Part shown: positions 51,933 to 61,266 of the stretch, in pieces | Layout: the number at the start of each line of letters is the position of its first letter | How positions within the stretch are numbered: the stretch's first letter is position 1 | From: Flavobacterium sp. J372 | GTDB taxonomy: Bacteria > Bacteroidota > Bacteroidia > Flavobacteriales > Flavobacteriaceae | NCBI RefSeq assembly: GCF_024699965.1 | Contig: NZ_JAJOMZ010000004.1 | Coordinates: 62,001 to 126,000 of the forward strand | Direction: 5' to 3' | Length of the DNA: 64,000 nucleotides | The notes under the pieces: model-generated | Told to the model about the DNA's origin: nothing | Database searches by the model: none | What the model saw: the letters and a program-made list of their open reading frames with translations, nothing else | Translations under genes and position numbers: made by a program

Positions 51933-52634
51933 ATGGTTTACAACTTTTTTACGTCAGTATTCTTTTTGTTCTTTGCATTTACAACACCGGCAATAACAAC
52001 CAACAACACTACAGCGTCAACTGAAACTACAGCAGTATCTGCAGAGATGGCTGCTTACAACACTCTTGACGCAAACTCTTTTGCGATGCCCGAATTTGAA
52101 TCGTTTGAGAAAGCGGTTCACGGTTATAACATCCTGAAAGCGCAGGGTAAGATCAAGAAAGAAATCCTTACGCTGGTTGATTTCAGTAAATCGTCAAACA
52201 CCAAAAGGCTTTGGATTATCGATATGAAGGCTAACAAAGTGCTTTATAACACGCTTGTGGCGCACGGACGTAACAGCGGTAATGAGTTTGCAACACAATT
52301 CAGCAACAGCAACAGCAGCAATATGAGCAGCCTTGGGTTTTATACCACAGGCGAAATTTACATGGGCAAGCACGGCGAGAGCATGAAGCTTGACGGCCTT
52401 GAGCCGGGCTTTAACAGCAACGCCCGCAGCAGGGCGGTTGTTATGCACGCTGCTGATTATGTGTGTGAGTCGTTTGCAAAACAGCATCAGAGGATTGGCC
52501 GCAGCCTGGGCTGCCCGGCACTGCCAAATGCGCTGAACAAAGAAATAATCCACCTGATAAAGAACAAGTCTTGCCTGTTTATTTATCACCCGACACAAAA
52601 ATACCTTAACAGCTCTAAGCTGCTTGCAGCCTAA
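51933..52634 (+). CDS. Murein L,D-transpeptidase catalytic domain protein
   Basis: A 233-residue exported protein with a signal segment (MVYNFFTSVFFLFFAFTTPAITTN). The catalytic domain, of the type annotated as murein L,D-transpeptidase catalytic domain family, includes KRLWIIDMKANKVLYNTLVAHGRNSG and the Cys motif HQRIGRSLGCPALP. It is expected to crosslink peptidoglycan stems or attach proteins. The frame upstream starts from TTG at 51882; I prefer ATG at 51933 for the signal peptide. Confidence 0.88.
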   Translation: MVYNFFTSVFFLFFAFTTPAITTNNTTASTETTAVSAEMAAYNTLDANSFAMPEFESFEKAVHGYNILKAQGKIKKEILTLVDFSKSSNTKRLWIIDMKANKVLYNTLVAHGRNSGNEFATQFSNSNSSNMSSLGFYTTGEIYMGKHGESMKLDGLEPGFNSNARSRAVVMHAADYVCESFAKQHQRIGRSLGCPALPNALNKEIIHLIKNKSCLFIYHPTQKYLNSSKLLAA

Positions 52635-53072
52635 CTAAAGGTATTTAAACATAAGATAATGCGGCCCAATGGTCCCGATGAGGAACGGGCCGTTTTCTAT
52701 TTTATAGCCATTGCGTTCGTAGAATTTCACTGCTATTTCACGTGCATTGAACCACAGTATCTCTGCGCCGCGCCTTCTTGCATAATCTTCCGCGGCAGCA
52801 ACAAGCCTTTCGCCAAAACCTTTCTTTTGGTGGTTGGGAAGCACCGCCATACCGCGCAATTGTAGCTGGCTTAGCTCGTCTAAATCAGGATGTATGGCAT
52901 TGAATACTGAGCACACGCCAGCCAGCTCGTTGTTTTCATAAATGCCGAAATGAACAGTGTCGGCATCATCATCACCGTCAAAAACACAGGCTTCAACGGG
53001 TTTACCGGGGCGGAGTACAGGATGACGGACAGGAAAAGTTTCGCGGGATGAAATTTGTTTAATGGTAATCAT
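52635..53072 (-). CDS. GNAT family N-acetyltransferase
   Basis: A 145-residue GNAT protein with the acetyl-CoA loop LPNHQKKGFGERLVAAAEDYA and the C-terminal FYERNGYKIENGPF. It is ElaA/PA4534-like in outline, but the substrate is unknown. It is convergent with the transpeptidase gene, sharing only adjacent stop codons. Confidence 0.87.
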   Translation of the reverse strand: MITIKQISSRETFPVRHPVLRPGKPVEACVFDGDDDADTVHFGIYENNELAGVCSVFNAIHPDLDELSQLQLRGMAVLPNHQKKGFGERLVAAAEDYARRRGAEILWFNAREIAVKFYERNGYKIENGPFLIGTIGPHYLMFKYL

Positions 53073-53142
53073 AGGTTTTATAAAGCTAATGATTTCTAAA
53101 CAAACCGCTTGCGGGATATATTTATTTTTTTGCTAAAAATGC

Positions 53143-53174
53143 TTGCAACTAAAAAAAGTTATTGCTTATATTTG
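53143..53174 (+). promoter_or_regulatory. tRNA-Gly promoter
   Basis: TTG at 53143-53145 and TATATTTG at 53167-53174 with 21 bases between, 11 bases before the mature tRNA 5' end. It matches the lineage consensus well. Confidence 0.7.
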
Positions 53175-53185
53175 CATCCACAAAA

Positions 53186-53258
<73 letters not shown>

Positions 53259-53260
53259 CA

Positions 53261-53291
53261 AAGCCTCAAACATTGTTTGAGGCTTTTTTAT
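53261..53291 (+). terminator. Terminator after tRNA-Gly
   Basis: Arms AAGCCTCAAAC and GTTTGAGGCTT with a 3-base loop and a following T6 run. It overlaps the stop codon of the convergent pepE gene. Confidence 0.85.
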
Positions 53292-53995
53292 TTCAACCAT
53301 CCCAACTCACTCCCCGCCTCCACTTCCTCCGGCTCCTGCCCCTGCCTGAAAAGCCTTGCTGTCAACTCGCCACGAAGGATTATCTCATCACCATTTACTT
53401 CAAGCCAGCTGCCTTCACGCAGGCCGAGCACAGGTTGTGCGTTAAATACATGAAACTCCTTTATACGGGTTTCGCGTGTTTCGCCCATATGGGTTGAGCC
53501 AGGCTGCGGGTCAAGGTAATGTGGATTAAGATTGAAGGGAACAAACCCCAGCGTATCAAAACTCGGTGGGTAGATTATAGGCATATCGTTGGTGGTCTGC
53601 ATCGTCATCCCGCAAATGTTACTCCCGGCGCTGCTGCCGAGGTACGGCGTACCGCTGTTCACGGCTTTTTTAAGCGCATCCATAACTCCGGTTTTGTATA
53701 GTTGCGTCACCAGCAAAAATGTGTTGCCTCCGCCTGTAAAAAGCGCTTCGGCATCGGCAACGGCAGCCACGGGGTCGTCAAACTCGTGTACTCCGCGTAC
53801 GGTTATTCCTATCGTTTTAAACGTTTCGGCCACTTTTGCAGTATAGGCTTCATGCGTTATCCCGCCCGGCCTGGCGTAAGGTATAAAGAGCAATGATTTG
53901 CATGCCGCAAAATGTTTTTGAAGTGTCGGCAGCAAATATTCAAGGTAGCCGCCGCCGTGTAAAGTTGAGGTGCTGGCAATAATCAGTTTTTTCAT
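53288..53995 (-). CDS. pepE: Peptidase E, alpha-aspartyl dipeptidase
   Basis: An S51-family dipeptidase that hydrolyses Asp-Xaa dipeptides in the cytoplasm. The nucleophile Ser122 is in LGSSAGSNI, with FTGGGNTF before it and the catalytic His in NPHYLD. It has 235 residues and matches the family throughout. Its 3' end converges on the tRNA-Gly terminator. Confidence 0.93.
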   Translation of the reverse strand: MKKLIIASTSTLHGGGYLEYLLPTLQKHFAACKSLLFIPYARPGGITHEAYTAKVAETFKTIGITVRGVHEFDDPVAAVADAEALFTGGGNTFLLVTQLYKTGVMDALKKAVNSGTPYLGSSAGSNICGMTMQTTNDMPIIYPPSFDTLGFVPFNLNPHYLDPQPGSTHMGETRETRIKEFHVFNAQPVLGLREGSWLEVNGDEIILRGELTARLFRQGQEPEEVEAGSELGWLK

Positions 53996-54102
53996 GCGTT
54001 AGGTTAAAAGGTAAAGTTACAAGTTTTACGAATGGCGAGGCACAGTTTTTGGAAGGGTATTCTTTAATTTTATCAACCTAATGCCAACCAATACACTACT
54101 GC

Positions 54103-54831
54103 TTGAAAAGACTTGCCTTACTATTGCTGCTACTACCTGTACTCACTTTTGCCCAGGGCCGAAAAAACCTGAATGGCAAAGTGGCATCCTCTATTGACGA
54201 CCTTGAGGGTATTTACGTAATCAACAAAACCGCCGGAGACCTTACAGTTGCTACCATAAAAGGTGGGTATTTCACTATTCCGGCGGCTGTAGGCGATATA
54301 CTGTTATTTTCATCAATAAGCTTTGTGGCGCAGCAAATAACAATCACCAAAGAAAATCTGGATGCCGACCTCCTGGTTGTAAAGCTTGAGTTTATGGTAC
54401 GTGAGCTTGACGAGGTAACTCTTACCCAGTATAAAAATCTAAGCTCAGAAGCACTGGGGCTTGTACCTTCCGGACAGAGGCGCTACACTCCTGCGGAACG
54501 CAAACTGGCTACAGCGGGTGACATGCGCATGAACCCCATGGGGCTTGACCCGCTGATAAACTGGATGAGTGGCCGCACAACAATGCTGAAGAAGGAGGTT
54601 CAGGTAGAAAAGAAAGAACGCCTGATGGAAAAGATCAACTACATTTATACTGAAGAACAGATCATAAACGAGTTTAAGATACCTGAAGAATACGTTCAGG
54701 GTTTTATATATTATATCGTGGAAGACCCTGAATTTGCAAGAGCGATCAAAGCCAAGAACGATACCATGGCACGCTTTCTCATGGACGGACTTTCAGTTAA
54801 ATACCGTGAAATTATTGCTGATGCAAAATAG
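54103..54831 (+). CDS. Carboxypeptidase-regulatory-like-domain protein, paralogue 1
   Basis: A 242-residue exported protein beginning at TTG (no in-frame ATG in a suitable place) with signal peptide MKRLALLLLLLPVLTFAQ. Residues about 20-105 are a beta-sandwich of the CarboxypepD_reg-like type (NGKVASSIDDLEGIYVINKTAGDLTVATIKGGYFTIPAAVGDILLFSS). The C-terminal half has the YTPAERKLATAG and SGRTTMLKKEVQVEK stretches shared with the next gene. The two adjacent copies overlap by 11 bases (stop inside the next gene's start). The function is unknown; relatives are envelope proteins. Confidence 0.8.
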   Translation: MKRLALLLLLLPVLTFAQGRKNLNGKVASSIDDLEGIYVINKTAGDLTVATIKGGYFTIPAAVGDILLFSSISFVAQQITITKENLDADLLVVKLEFMVRELDEVTLTQYKNLSSEALGLVPSGQRRYTPAERKLATAGDMRMNPMGLDPLINWMSGRTTMLKKEVQVEKKERLMEKINYIYTEEQIINEFKIPEEYVQGFIYYIVEDPEFARAIKAKNDTMARFLMDGLSVKYREIIADAK

Positions 54832-55560
54832 GCTTATCTTCATATTGACACTCTTATTCTCAACCGTTGCCTCAGCACAGCGCGCGCCATTTAACGGAAA
54901 AGTGCTTTCAGGTACAAATCCCGTTGAAGGCATTCTCATTGTTAACCTGACTGATGAAAAAGAAGTACGTTCAGGCAAAGACGGGAGTTTTACATTGCAG
55001 GCACAACAAGGTGATATACTTGTAGTTACTGATATCCGCATTAAGGAGTACAGAATGACACTGACGGCAGCTATGATGATTGAACAGCCTTACCGTGTTT
55101 ATGTGAATTTGATGCAAATACAGCTTGATGAAGTGGTTGTGACAGGGTTTAACCTGGCCACGATTTTAGGAATACCTGTTGGCCACGCTTATTCTCCCGC
55201 AGAACGAAGCTTGAAAACTGCTACCAGTATGGCGCCACCGCTCAACCCTCAATTGATTGGAGGATTTATGGTTGACCCAATTATTAATATGTTTACCGGA
55301 AGGACGAAAGCTTTGAAGAAAAACCTTGAAGCTGAAAAAAATACAATACTGTAGATGCGCTATCATCTTATTACAGCGATGATGTATTGGTAAGTGAATT
55401 TAATATTCCGCCGGACTATGTACAGGGCTTTAAATTTTTCCTTGCTGAAGACAAACATTTTACAACAGTCCTTAAAGGCGGTAATGCCAAAACTATTGGA
55501 TATTTATTAGGTGAAAAGGCAATGGAATATCTTACTTTACTAGCGGACCAAAAAGAGTAA
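54821..55560 (+). CDS. Carboxypeptidase-regulatory-like-domain protein, paralogue 2, frameshifted
   Basis: The second tandem copy, with signal peptide MQNRLIFILTLLFSTVASAQ and the same domain plan (NGKVLSGTNPVEGILIVN, YSPAERSLKTAT, TGRTKALKKNLEAEK). A seven-base A run at 55335-55341 should hold eight A: adding one gives AEKKYNTVDALSSYYSDDVLVSEFNIPPDYVQGF, which aligns with EEQIINEFKIPEEYVQGF in paralogue 1. The joined product is about 246 residues, like its neighbour. A sequencing error is likely; a recent pseudogene is possible. Confidence 0.8.
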
Positions 55561-55629
55561 CCTCAATGCCATTCCCTTATATATGTAACAAATACTATAT
55601 AAGCATATTAGAGAGTATTTATAAAAACA

Positions 55630-55652
55630 AAAGCTCCGCAATGCGGAGCTTT
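55630..55652 (-). terminator. Terminator after the small lipoprotein gene
   Basis: Perfect 11-bp arms AAAGCTCCGCA/TGCGGAGCTTT with a single loop base (effectively a longer tetraloop) and TTGTTTTT on the minus strand. Confidence 0.85.
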
Positions 55653-55674
55653 GATACTTTTGTACTACTAAATA

Positions 55675-55887
55675 TTAGTGAGCTGGAGCAGCTTCAGTAG
55701 TAGTTGTAGTAGTTGTAGCTGTAGTATCAACAACAGTAGTATCAGCAGCTGGAGCAGCTTCTTCAACTGGAGTTTCAACTGTAGTTTCTGTAGTTTCTAC
55801 AGTTTCTTCTTTAGCAGTTTCCTTGCAAGAAACAAAAGAAACACTCATCATAGCTACAAGAGCGATGCTTAAAACAACTTTTTTCAT
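55675..55887 (-). CDS. Small Thr/Glu-rich lipoprotein
   Basis: A 70-residue lipoprotein. The signal peptide MKKVVLSIALVAMMSVSFVSC ends in a lipobox Cys at residue 21. The remainder is almost entirely Thr, Glu, Val, Ala and Pro (VETTETTVETPVEEAAP, then a run of Thr), so it is unstructured. It has its own promoter (TATCTTTG at 55925-55932, minus strand) and a strong terminator, the layout of a highly expressed short monocistronic gene. The function is unknown. Confidence 0.78.
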   Translation of the reverse strand: MKKVVLSIALVAMMSVSFVSCKETAKEETVETTETTVETPVEEAAPAADTTVVDTTATTTTTTTEAAPAH

Positions 55888-55924
55888 CTTACTAAATTAT
55901 AAAAGGTTAATTATTAATTCGGAG

Positions 55925-55932
55925 CAAAGATA
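55925..55932 (-). promoter_or_regulatory. Small lipoprotein -7 box
   Basis: TATCTTTG on the minus strand, 37 bases before the start codon. Confidence 0.5.
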
Positions 55933-56128
55933 TAAATTTTTTGATATCACAAAATATTTCGCAATAAATTTTTTTTAAAACATTTCTTACTGAAATCCAG
56001 CAGGTTAAATACATCGGTTTTCGCAGTTAACTTTCATTTTTACAGGCCTTTACCGCATAGTTATTATGCACAACTTGCTTTTATATGAAGTTTATATTTA
56101 ACCACACAAAGCTAACAGCGATTATTTA

Positions 56129-58276
56129 TTACTTTTTCTTTATGCCAACCAGCTTCATTTCATCAACTAAATGCTTTGCACCGGCATATTTATCTATGAT
56201 AAAAAGCACATAACGCATGTCAACCATTATATTGCGGCATATTGAAGGATCATAATATATATCGCTCATAGTCCCTTCCCAAACACGGTCAAAATTCAAT
56301 CCTATCAGGTTACCGTTTGCATCAATAGCGGGGCTGCCCGAATTACCGCCTGTAGTATGGTTTGTACCGATGAAACATACCGGCATCTTACCATTTTCTC
56401 CATATTGCCCGTAATCCTTTTTGTTGTAGAGGTCTATAAGCTTTTGCGGAACGTCAAATTCATAATCACCCGGAACATACTTTTCCATCACACCGTCAAG
56501 ATACGTTACAGGCTCATAGTACGTTGCATCACGCGGCTCGTAGCCTTTCACTTTACCGTACGTTACACGTAGGGTACTATTAGCATCCGGGAATATGCGC
56601 GCATCTTTTGGGCTAAGCTCCAGTATAGCTTTCATATAATTGCGCTGCAATGCCGTAATCTTCAGGTTAAGCTCATCATATTTAGGAGAAACATTTTTAG
56701 CATACGCTTCAGCCATGGCTTTCACCAGTTTATAGCCTTTATCAGCATTCAGTTTTGCGATAACGGTTTTCGCATCGCCTTCAGTAAGCTCTTTAAAGCC
56801 TGCATAGTTGGTAAGTTGTGACTGACTGTAAATCTCTGCAGCCATCTTGCTGTAATCCTGGTTAAGCACTTCTGCAGGTAAAAACTGCTTTGGCGACTTT
56901 GTGGCGTAAATTGCCATTAGCTGCTCAAAAACCTTCTCATCAACTGTTTTATTGAAATCTTTGTAAACATCGGCCATGGCTGGCACAAGGTTGTTCCGCC
57001 TGTCGGTAAACGCCTGTTCGCCACGGGCATTGTACACCTGCTCAAGCTGATACAACCTGTAACCCATTGTGAGTAACTCGGTATTTCTCAGCACAACTTC
57101 GGTGAAATAATCACGTGCCAGGGCGTACGGCGCAATTTCCTTGTACACCTTCTCAAATTCAGGGAGAATATTACCATACTCTTCCTGCTTGCCGGCCTTG
57201 TTTACCCAGTTGGCAAAATCTTTCTCATAGCTGCGTTTTATTGCCACTGCATTGGTCTTTTTAAGCCCTTGCGACTCACCTATCCACTTTTTCCAATAAT
57301 TGGCAATGCTTGCATATTTGGCAGCATATTGAATTTTGATTGCGTTGTCTTTCCGCATAAAGCCGTCTGCCACCTTAAGGGCTGCATCACGAACTTCAAT
57401 TTTGGCCGGGTTAAGGCTGTTCACAATCTGCTCAACGGCAACCGCGGGCAGGTACTCGGTTGTGCGGCCAGGATAGCCAAAAACCAGTGTAAAGTCGTTT
57501 TCTTTCACGCCACCGATAGATACCGGGAAGAAATGCTTCGGCGTATACGGAACGTTGTCTTTTGAATATGCAGCTGGTTTATTGTCTTTGCCGGCATAGA
57601 TTCGGAAAAGCGAGAAATCGCCTGTGTGGCGTGGCCAAACCCAGTTATCGGTGTCGCTACCGAATTTACCTATTGATGATGGTGGTGCACCTACCAGGCG
57701 AACGTCTTTATACGTTTCTGTCACAAAAAGCATGTACTGGTTTCCTTCGTAAAATGTACGTATCTTATTTTCCTGCCAGGATTCTTTCGGCAGGGAAGCT
57801 GTGAGTTTCGTGATATTTTCCTGTATTTTCTTTTGCTTGTCTGCTTCTGAAGTTAATCCGCTCACGCCTTCAAGCACTTTGGTCGAGACATCTTCAATCC
57901 TTACAATGAACGTCACCTCCATATCAGGGTTTGGAAGTTCTTCAGCCATGCTCATCGCCCAGAAGCCATTGGTAAGGTAGTCATGGTCAACTGTAGAGTG
58001 TGCCTGTATCTCTCCATAACCGCAGTGATGGTTGGTAAGCAGCAGCCCTTTAGACGAAATCACCTCGCTTGTACAGCCGCCATTGAAGTGCGGCACAGCA
58101 TCTTTAAGGCTTGATTTGTTTACGTCATAAATATCCTGCGCGCTCATTTTCATACCCAGGCTTTTCATTTCTTTTTCATTCATTCCCTTAAGCAAAGAGG
58201 GTATCCACATACCGCCCTGCTGTGCGGAAACTGTAGTAAAAACAAGTAAAAATGCCAGTAATCTTAGTATTCTCAT
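56129..58276 (-). CDS. S46-family dipeptidyl peptidase (DPP11-like)
   Basis: A periplasmic serine dipeptidyl peptidase of 715 residues with a signal peptide (MRILRLLAFLLVFTTVSAQQ). The catalytic His is in LLLTNHHCGYGEIQ and the nucleophile Ser in TTGGNSGSPAID. Eighteen residues past that Ser is an Arg (LNFDRVWEG). In Porphyromonas DPP11 this position is Arg and selects Asp/Glu at P1; DPP7 has Gly. The DPP11-like call is therefore an inference from one residue. Such enzymes supply dipeptides for amino acid use. Confidence 0.9.
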   Translation of the reverse strand: MRILRLLAFLLVFTTVSAQQGGMWIPSLLKGMNEKEMKSLGMKMSAQDIYDVNKSSLKDAVPHFNGGCTSEVISSKGLLLTNHHCGYGEIQAHSTVDHDYLTNGFWAMSMAEELPNPDMEVTFIVRIEDVSTKVLEGVSGLTSEADKQKKIQENITKLTASLPKESWQENKIRTFYEGNQYMLFVTETYKDVRLVGAPPSSIGKFGSDTDNWVWPRHTGDFSLFRIYAGKDNKPAAYSKDNVPYTPKHFFPVSIGGVKENDFTLVFGYPGRTTEYLPAVAVEQIVNSLNPAKIEVRDAALKVADGFMRKDNAIKIQYAAKYASIANYWKKWIGESQGLKKTNAVAIKRSYEKDFANWVNKAGKQEEYGNILPEFEKVYKEIAPYALARDYFTEVVLRNTELLTMGYRLYQLEQVYNARGEQAFTDRRNNLVPAMADVYKDFNKTVDEKVFEQLMAIYATKSPKQFLPAEVLNQDYSKMAAEIYSQSQLTNYAGFKELTEGDAKTVIAKLNADKGYKLVKAMAEAYAKNVSPKYDELNLKITALQRNYMKAILELSPKDARIFPDANSTLRVTYGKVKGYEPRDATYYEPVTYLDGVMEKYVPGDYEFDVPQKLIDLYNKKDYGQYGENGKMPVCFIGTNHTTGGNSGSPAIDANGNLIGLNFDRVWEGTMSDIYYDPSICRNIMVDMRYVLFIIDKYAGAKHLVDEMKLVGIKKK

Positions 58277-58368
58277 GATGTAGTTTATTATTGTGGCTGC
58301 AAGTTACAATTTTTATCAGGAATGCAGGCGGTTAAGAGTTAATGGTTACTTTCGTAAAAATATGTAGT

Positions 58369-58941
58369 ATGTTCAGCCGGATTGTTACACATATACGTAA
58401 GCACGTAAGTATTTCTGCAGAAGAAGAAGCCATTCTTACGTCAGCATTGGAATTACGTGATATAAAGAAAAAAGAATTTCTTCTGGAGGCAGGAGAAGTG
58501 TGCCGCGAAAACTATTTCATTAACCAGGGCTGCTTCAGGTTATACCTTATTACGCCCAAAGGAAACGAACAGGTAATACAGTTCGGGATTGAAGACTGGT
58601 GGATAACGGAATATTTTAGCCTAAAAACCGGGGCGCCATCACAATACTATTTGCAGGCTACAGAAAATGCCGAGGTTGTTGTACTTAAACGCCACCTTGA
58701 AGATGAGCTGTTTGCAAGAATCCCGCAACTTGAGCGCTACTTCAGGCTTGTGTTGGAGAAGGCCTATTCAGCACAATTGAATCGCATACACTATATCTTT
58801 AACCTAACAGGTGAAGAGCAATACAGGATGATGAGCCAGAAATATCCGGAGTTTGTACAGCGCATACCACAATACATGCTGGCATCTTTCCTGGGGATAA
58901 CGCCCGAATTTTTAAGCATGCTTCGTTCAAAAAAAGACTAA
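58369..58941 (+). CDS. Crp/Fnr-family transcriptional regulator
   Basis: A 190-residue protein with an N-terminal cyclic-nucleotide-binding-like beta barrel (about 1-115, LEAGEVCRENYFINQGCFRLYL) and a C-terminal winged-helix region ending PQYMLASFLGITPEFLSMLRS. The ligand is unknown; the sensing residues of CRP and the Fe-S cysteines of FNR are not evident. I start at MFSRIVTHI (58369). It is followed by an AhpD-like gene, a common regulator/target pairing in Bacteroidota. Confidence 0.85.
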   Translation: MFSRIVTHIRKHVSISAEEEAILTSALELRDIKKKEFLLEAGEVCRENYFINQGCFRLYLITPKGNEQVIQFGIEDWWITEYFSLKTGAPSQYYLQATENAEVVVLKRHLEDELFARIPQLERYFRLVLEKAYSAQLNRIHYIFNLTGEEQYRMMSQKYPEFVQRIPQYMLASFLGITPEFLSMLRSKKD

Positions 58942-59032
58942 TTCTTCATTTCTTAAACTACTTTAAGTTTTTTGAGATACAGCTGGCAGACATTTGTATA
59001 AGGAATTTTAAAACAATAAATTATACAAAGTC

Positions 59033-59467
59033 ATGGAAAAAAGAATGAAAATTTTTGAAGTAGAACCAGAGGGATATAAAGCGCTGGTTGGTTTAGAAAT
59101 CTATGTTAACAAAACCGAACTCACCCATACCCACAAAGAACTCATAAAGATACGCACGTCACAAATTAATGGTTGTGCATTTTGCCTTGACATGCACACA
59201 AAAGATGCACGAAAATATGGTGAGACTGAGCAACGCATTTACACGCTTAACGCGTGGCGAGATACGCCATTCTTTACTCCGGAAGAACAGGCATTACTTG
59301 CTTTGGCAGAAGAAGTCGCGCAAATATCGGGCCACGTGAAAGATGAAACCTTTAAGAGAGCTGTGGAACTGCTGGGCGAAAAATATGTAGCTCAGGCTAT
59401 AATCCTAATGGTCGCAATAAATAGTTGGAACCGAATCGCTATTTCAACCGGAATGATGCCTGCTTAA
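59033..59467 (+). CDS. Carboxymuconolactone decarboxylase/AhpD-like protein
   Basis: A 144-residue all-helical protein with the AhpD redox motif Cys48-x2-Cys51 and His55 (INGCAFCLDMH), so a peroxidase- or hydroperoxide-reducing role is more likely than a decarboxylase role. It is the probable target of the adjacent Crp-like regulator. Confidence 0.85.
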   Translation: MEKRMKIFEVEPEGYKALVGLEIYVNKTELTHTHKELIKIRTSQINGCAFCLDMHTKDARKYGETEQRIYTLNAWRDTPFFTPEEQALLALAEEVAQISGHVKDETFKRAVELLGEKYVAQAIILMVAINSWNRIAISTGMMPA

Positions 59468-59487
59468 TAAACCTCACTATTGCCCAA

Positions 59488-59940
59488 TTACTTTACCACG
59501 AGCTTCATTAACCCACGGTTATGAAAGGCGTAACCATTAGACAAGTAAAGTTTTTGGGCAATGGTATTATGGCCTTCCACTTCAAGGTAAATGATTTTCA
59601 CGGAATGCAGCTTCGCCTGCTCATTAACCCAATCAAGCGCGAGTTTGCCAATGCCCTGGCCGCGTTGCGAAGAAGCAATATATAGCTCATCAAGGAAAGC
59701 AATACGACCTTTATATTCAAAACTGAAAACAAAAGTAAGAATGACATAGCCGACAGGCTCGCTATCATTCAGGATAATCCATCCTCGTCCCAGCGATTCA
59801 TTCTCTATAAACTCATGCATAAGCCCTTTAGATACGGCAACATCAATCGGGTAACCATCAATGGAATAAAAATCCTTCATCATGGTTACCACAGTGTCAA
59901 TATCTGCCTGCCCTATTTCCCTGAAAGTGACATTATTCAT
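59488..59940 (-). CDS. GNAT family N-acetyltransferase
   Basis: A 150-residue GNAT protein with the acetyl-CoA loop SSQRGQGIGKLALDWV and the C-terminal YLSNGYAFHNRGLMKLV. It overlaps the stop of waaA by 8 bases (ATGAATAA), so the two are co-transcribed. The substrate is unknown. Confidence 0.85.
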   Translation of the reverse strand: MNNVTFREIGQADIDTVVTMMKDFYSIDGYPIDVAVSKGLMHEFIENESLGRGWIILNDSEPVGYVILTFVFSFEYKGRIAFLDELYIASSQRGQGIGKLALDWVNEQAKLHSVKIIYLEVEGHNTIAQKLYLSNGYAFHNRGLMKLVVK

Positions 59941-61165
59941 CGGCGATGTGTTTAATTATCCTGTTTACAGCCCCGCGGTTCATACTGACAAAGGTCCCGG
60001 CTTTGTGCCCGGCCTCGCGGCGGTAATCCTCGTTATGTAGTAATTCACCCAGTATATATCGCAAGTTCTCGCCGTCCTTTGCTTCAATGCATCCGCCGAA
60101 ATGGATAAGTGCCGCAGCTTCAGGAAACTTTTTGTGATTCGGACCGATAACAATCGGCACGCCGAAAGCTGCCGGTTCCAATATATTATGCAGGCCTGAT
60201 GTACCGAAACCTCCGCCTACATAGGCAACATCAGCATAGCTGTAAATTTTACCGAGAATGCCGATGGTGTCAACAATAAACACGTCATATTCAGCCAGAT
60301 TTTTCCCTTCCATTTCAGAAAATAAAACGTACTTGTTTTTGACGGTGGCAACGATTTCTGACACATGGCCTTTACTTATATCGTGCGGTGCAATGATGAA
60401 TTTTACATCCTTAGTTTCATTTACAAAATCGATGAAAAGCATCTCATCTTTAGGCCATGAGCTGCCAAACACGAAAGTAGTTTTACCATTGATGAAATCC
60501 TCGATAAAAGGCAGGCTATTGTCCCGTTCCAATATCTTGCTGACACGGTCGTAGCGTGTATCTCCACTTACAGTAATGTTTTGAAAGCCTATTTTTTGAA
60601 GCAATTTTTTCGAACTTTCATACTGTACAAAAAAGTGACGGAATGTCTTTAAAGCCTCCCTGTAAAAACCGCCATACCATTTAAAGAACGCCTGGCTCTC
60701 ACGGAAAATCCCTGAAATCAGGTATACATTTGTGCCGGATTTTCTTAGCTCATGCAAGTAATTCGGCCAGAATTCATACTTAATGAAAAAAGCCATTTCA
60801 GGATTGACTGCCTTTACAAATCTGGCTGCATTGGCTTTTGTATCCAGCGGAAGGTATACCACAACATCTGCGGCAGCGGTATTTTTGCGTATCTCATAAC
60901 CCGACGGAGAGAAGAACGTTAACACAATTTTATGATTTGGGTAAAGCCTGCGCATCTCTTCCATCACGGGCAACCCTTGTTCATATTCTCCTAACGATGC
61001 TGCGTGAAACCAAATCGTTTTATCGCCCGGTTCCAGCTTCTGCGCCAGTGTTTGAAGTACAGTTTTGCGCCCATCTACGAAAAGTTTCATCTTGGGGCTG
61101 AAAAGAGCAGCTATCTTAAGGATTGGCCCCGCCATGATTGTCAGCAGGTTATAAATAAAAAGCAT
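59933..61165 (-). CDS. waaA: 3-deoxy-D-manno-octulosonic acid transferase
   Basis: Also called KdtA. It transfers Kdo from CMP-Kdo to lipid A precursor on the inner membrane face. An N-terminal membrane segment (MLFIYNLLTIMAGPILKIAAL) is followed by the GT30 N-domain (TIWFHAASLGEYEQGLPV). The C-domain has VYVGGGFGTSGLHNILEPAAFGVPIVIGPNH. The 410-residue length is normal. It points to a lipopolysaccharide-bearing outer membrane. Confidence 0.95.
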   Translation of the reverse strand: MLFIYNLLTIMAGPILKIAALFSPKMKLFVDGRKTVLQTLAQKLEPGDKTIWFHAASLGEYEQGLPVMEEMRRLYPNHKIVLTFFSPSGYEIRKNTAAADVVVYLPLDTKANAARFVKAVNPEMAFFIKYEFWPNYLHELRKSGTNVYLISGIFRESQAFFKWYGGFYREALKTFRHFFVQYESSKKLLQKIGFQNITVSGDTRYDRVSKILERDNSLPFIEDFINGKTTFVFGSSWPKDEMLFIDFVNETKDVKFIIAPHDISKGHVSEIVATVKNKYVLFSEMEGKNLAEYDVFIVDTIGILGKIYSYADVAYVGGGFGTSGLHNILEPAAFGVPIVIGPNHKKFPEAAALIHFGGCIEAKDGENLRYILGELLHNEDYRREAGHKAGTFVSMNRGAVNRIIKHIADE

Positions 61166-61212
61166 ACAGGCTGAATTGTTGTGCTAAAATACGCACTTTA
61201 AATCATTTTCAT

Positions 61213-61243
61213 TGGGAGCGGCGCATATAATTAGTAGTTTTGC
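61213..61243 (+). promoter_or_regulatory. Promoter of the DegT aminotransferase
   Basis: TTG at 61213-61215 and TAGTTTTG at 61236-61243 with 20 bases between, 24 bases before the chosen start. It supports 61267 rather than the frame start at 61240. Confidence 0.65.
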
Positions 61244-61266
61244 CATTGCAAAATACAATGTGCACT

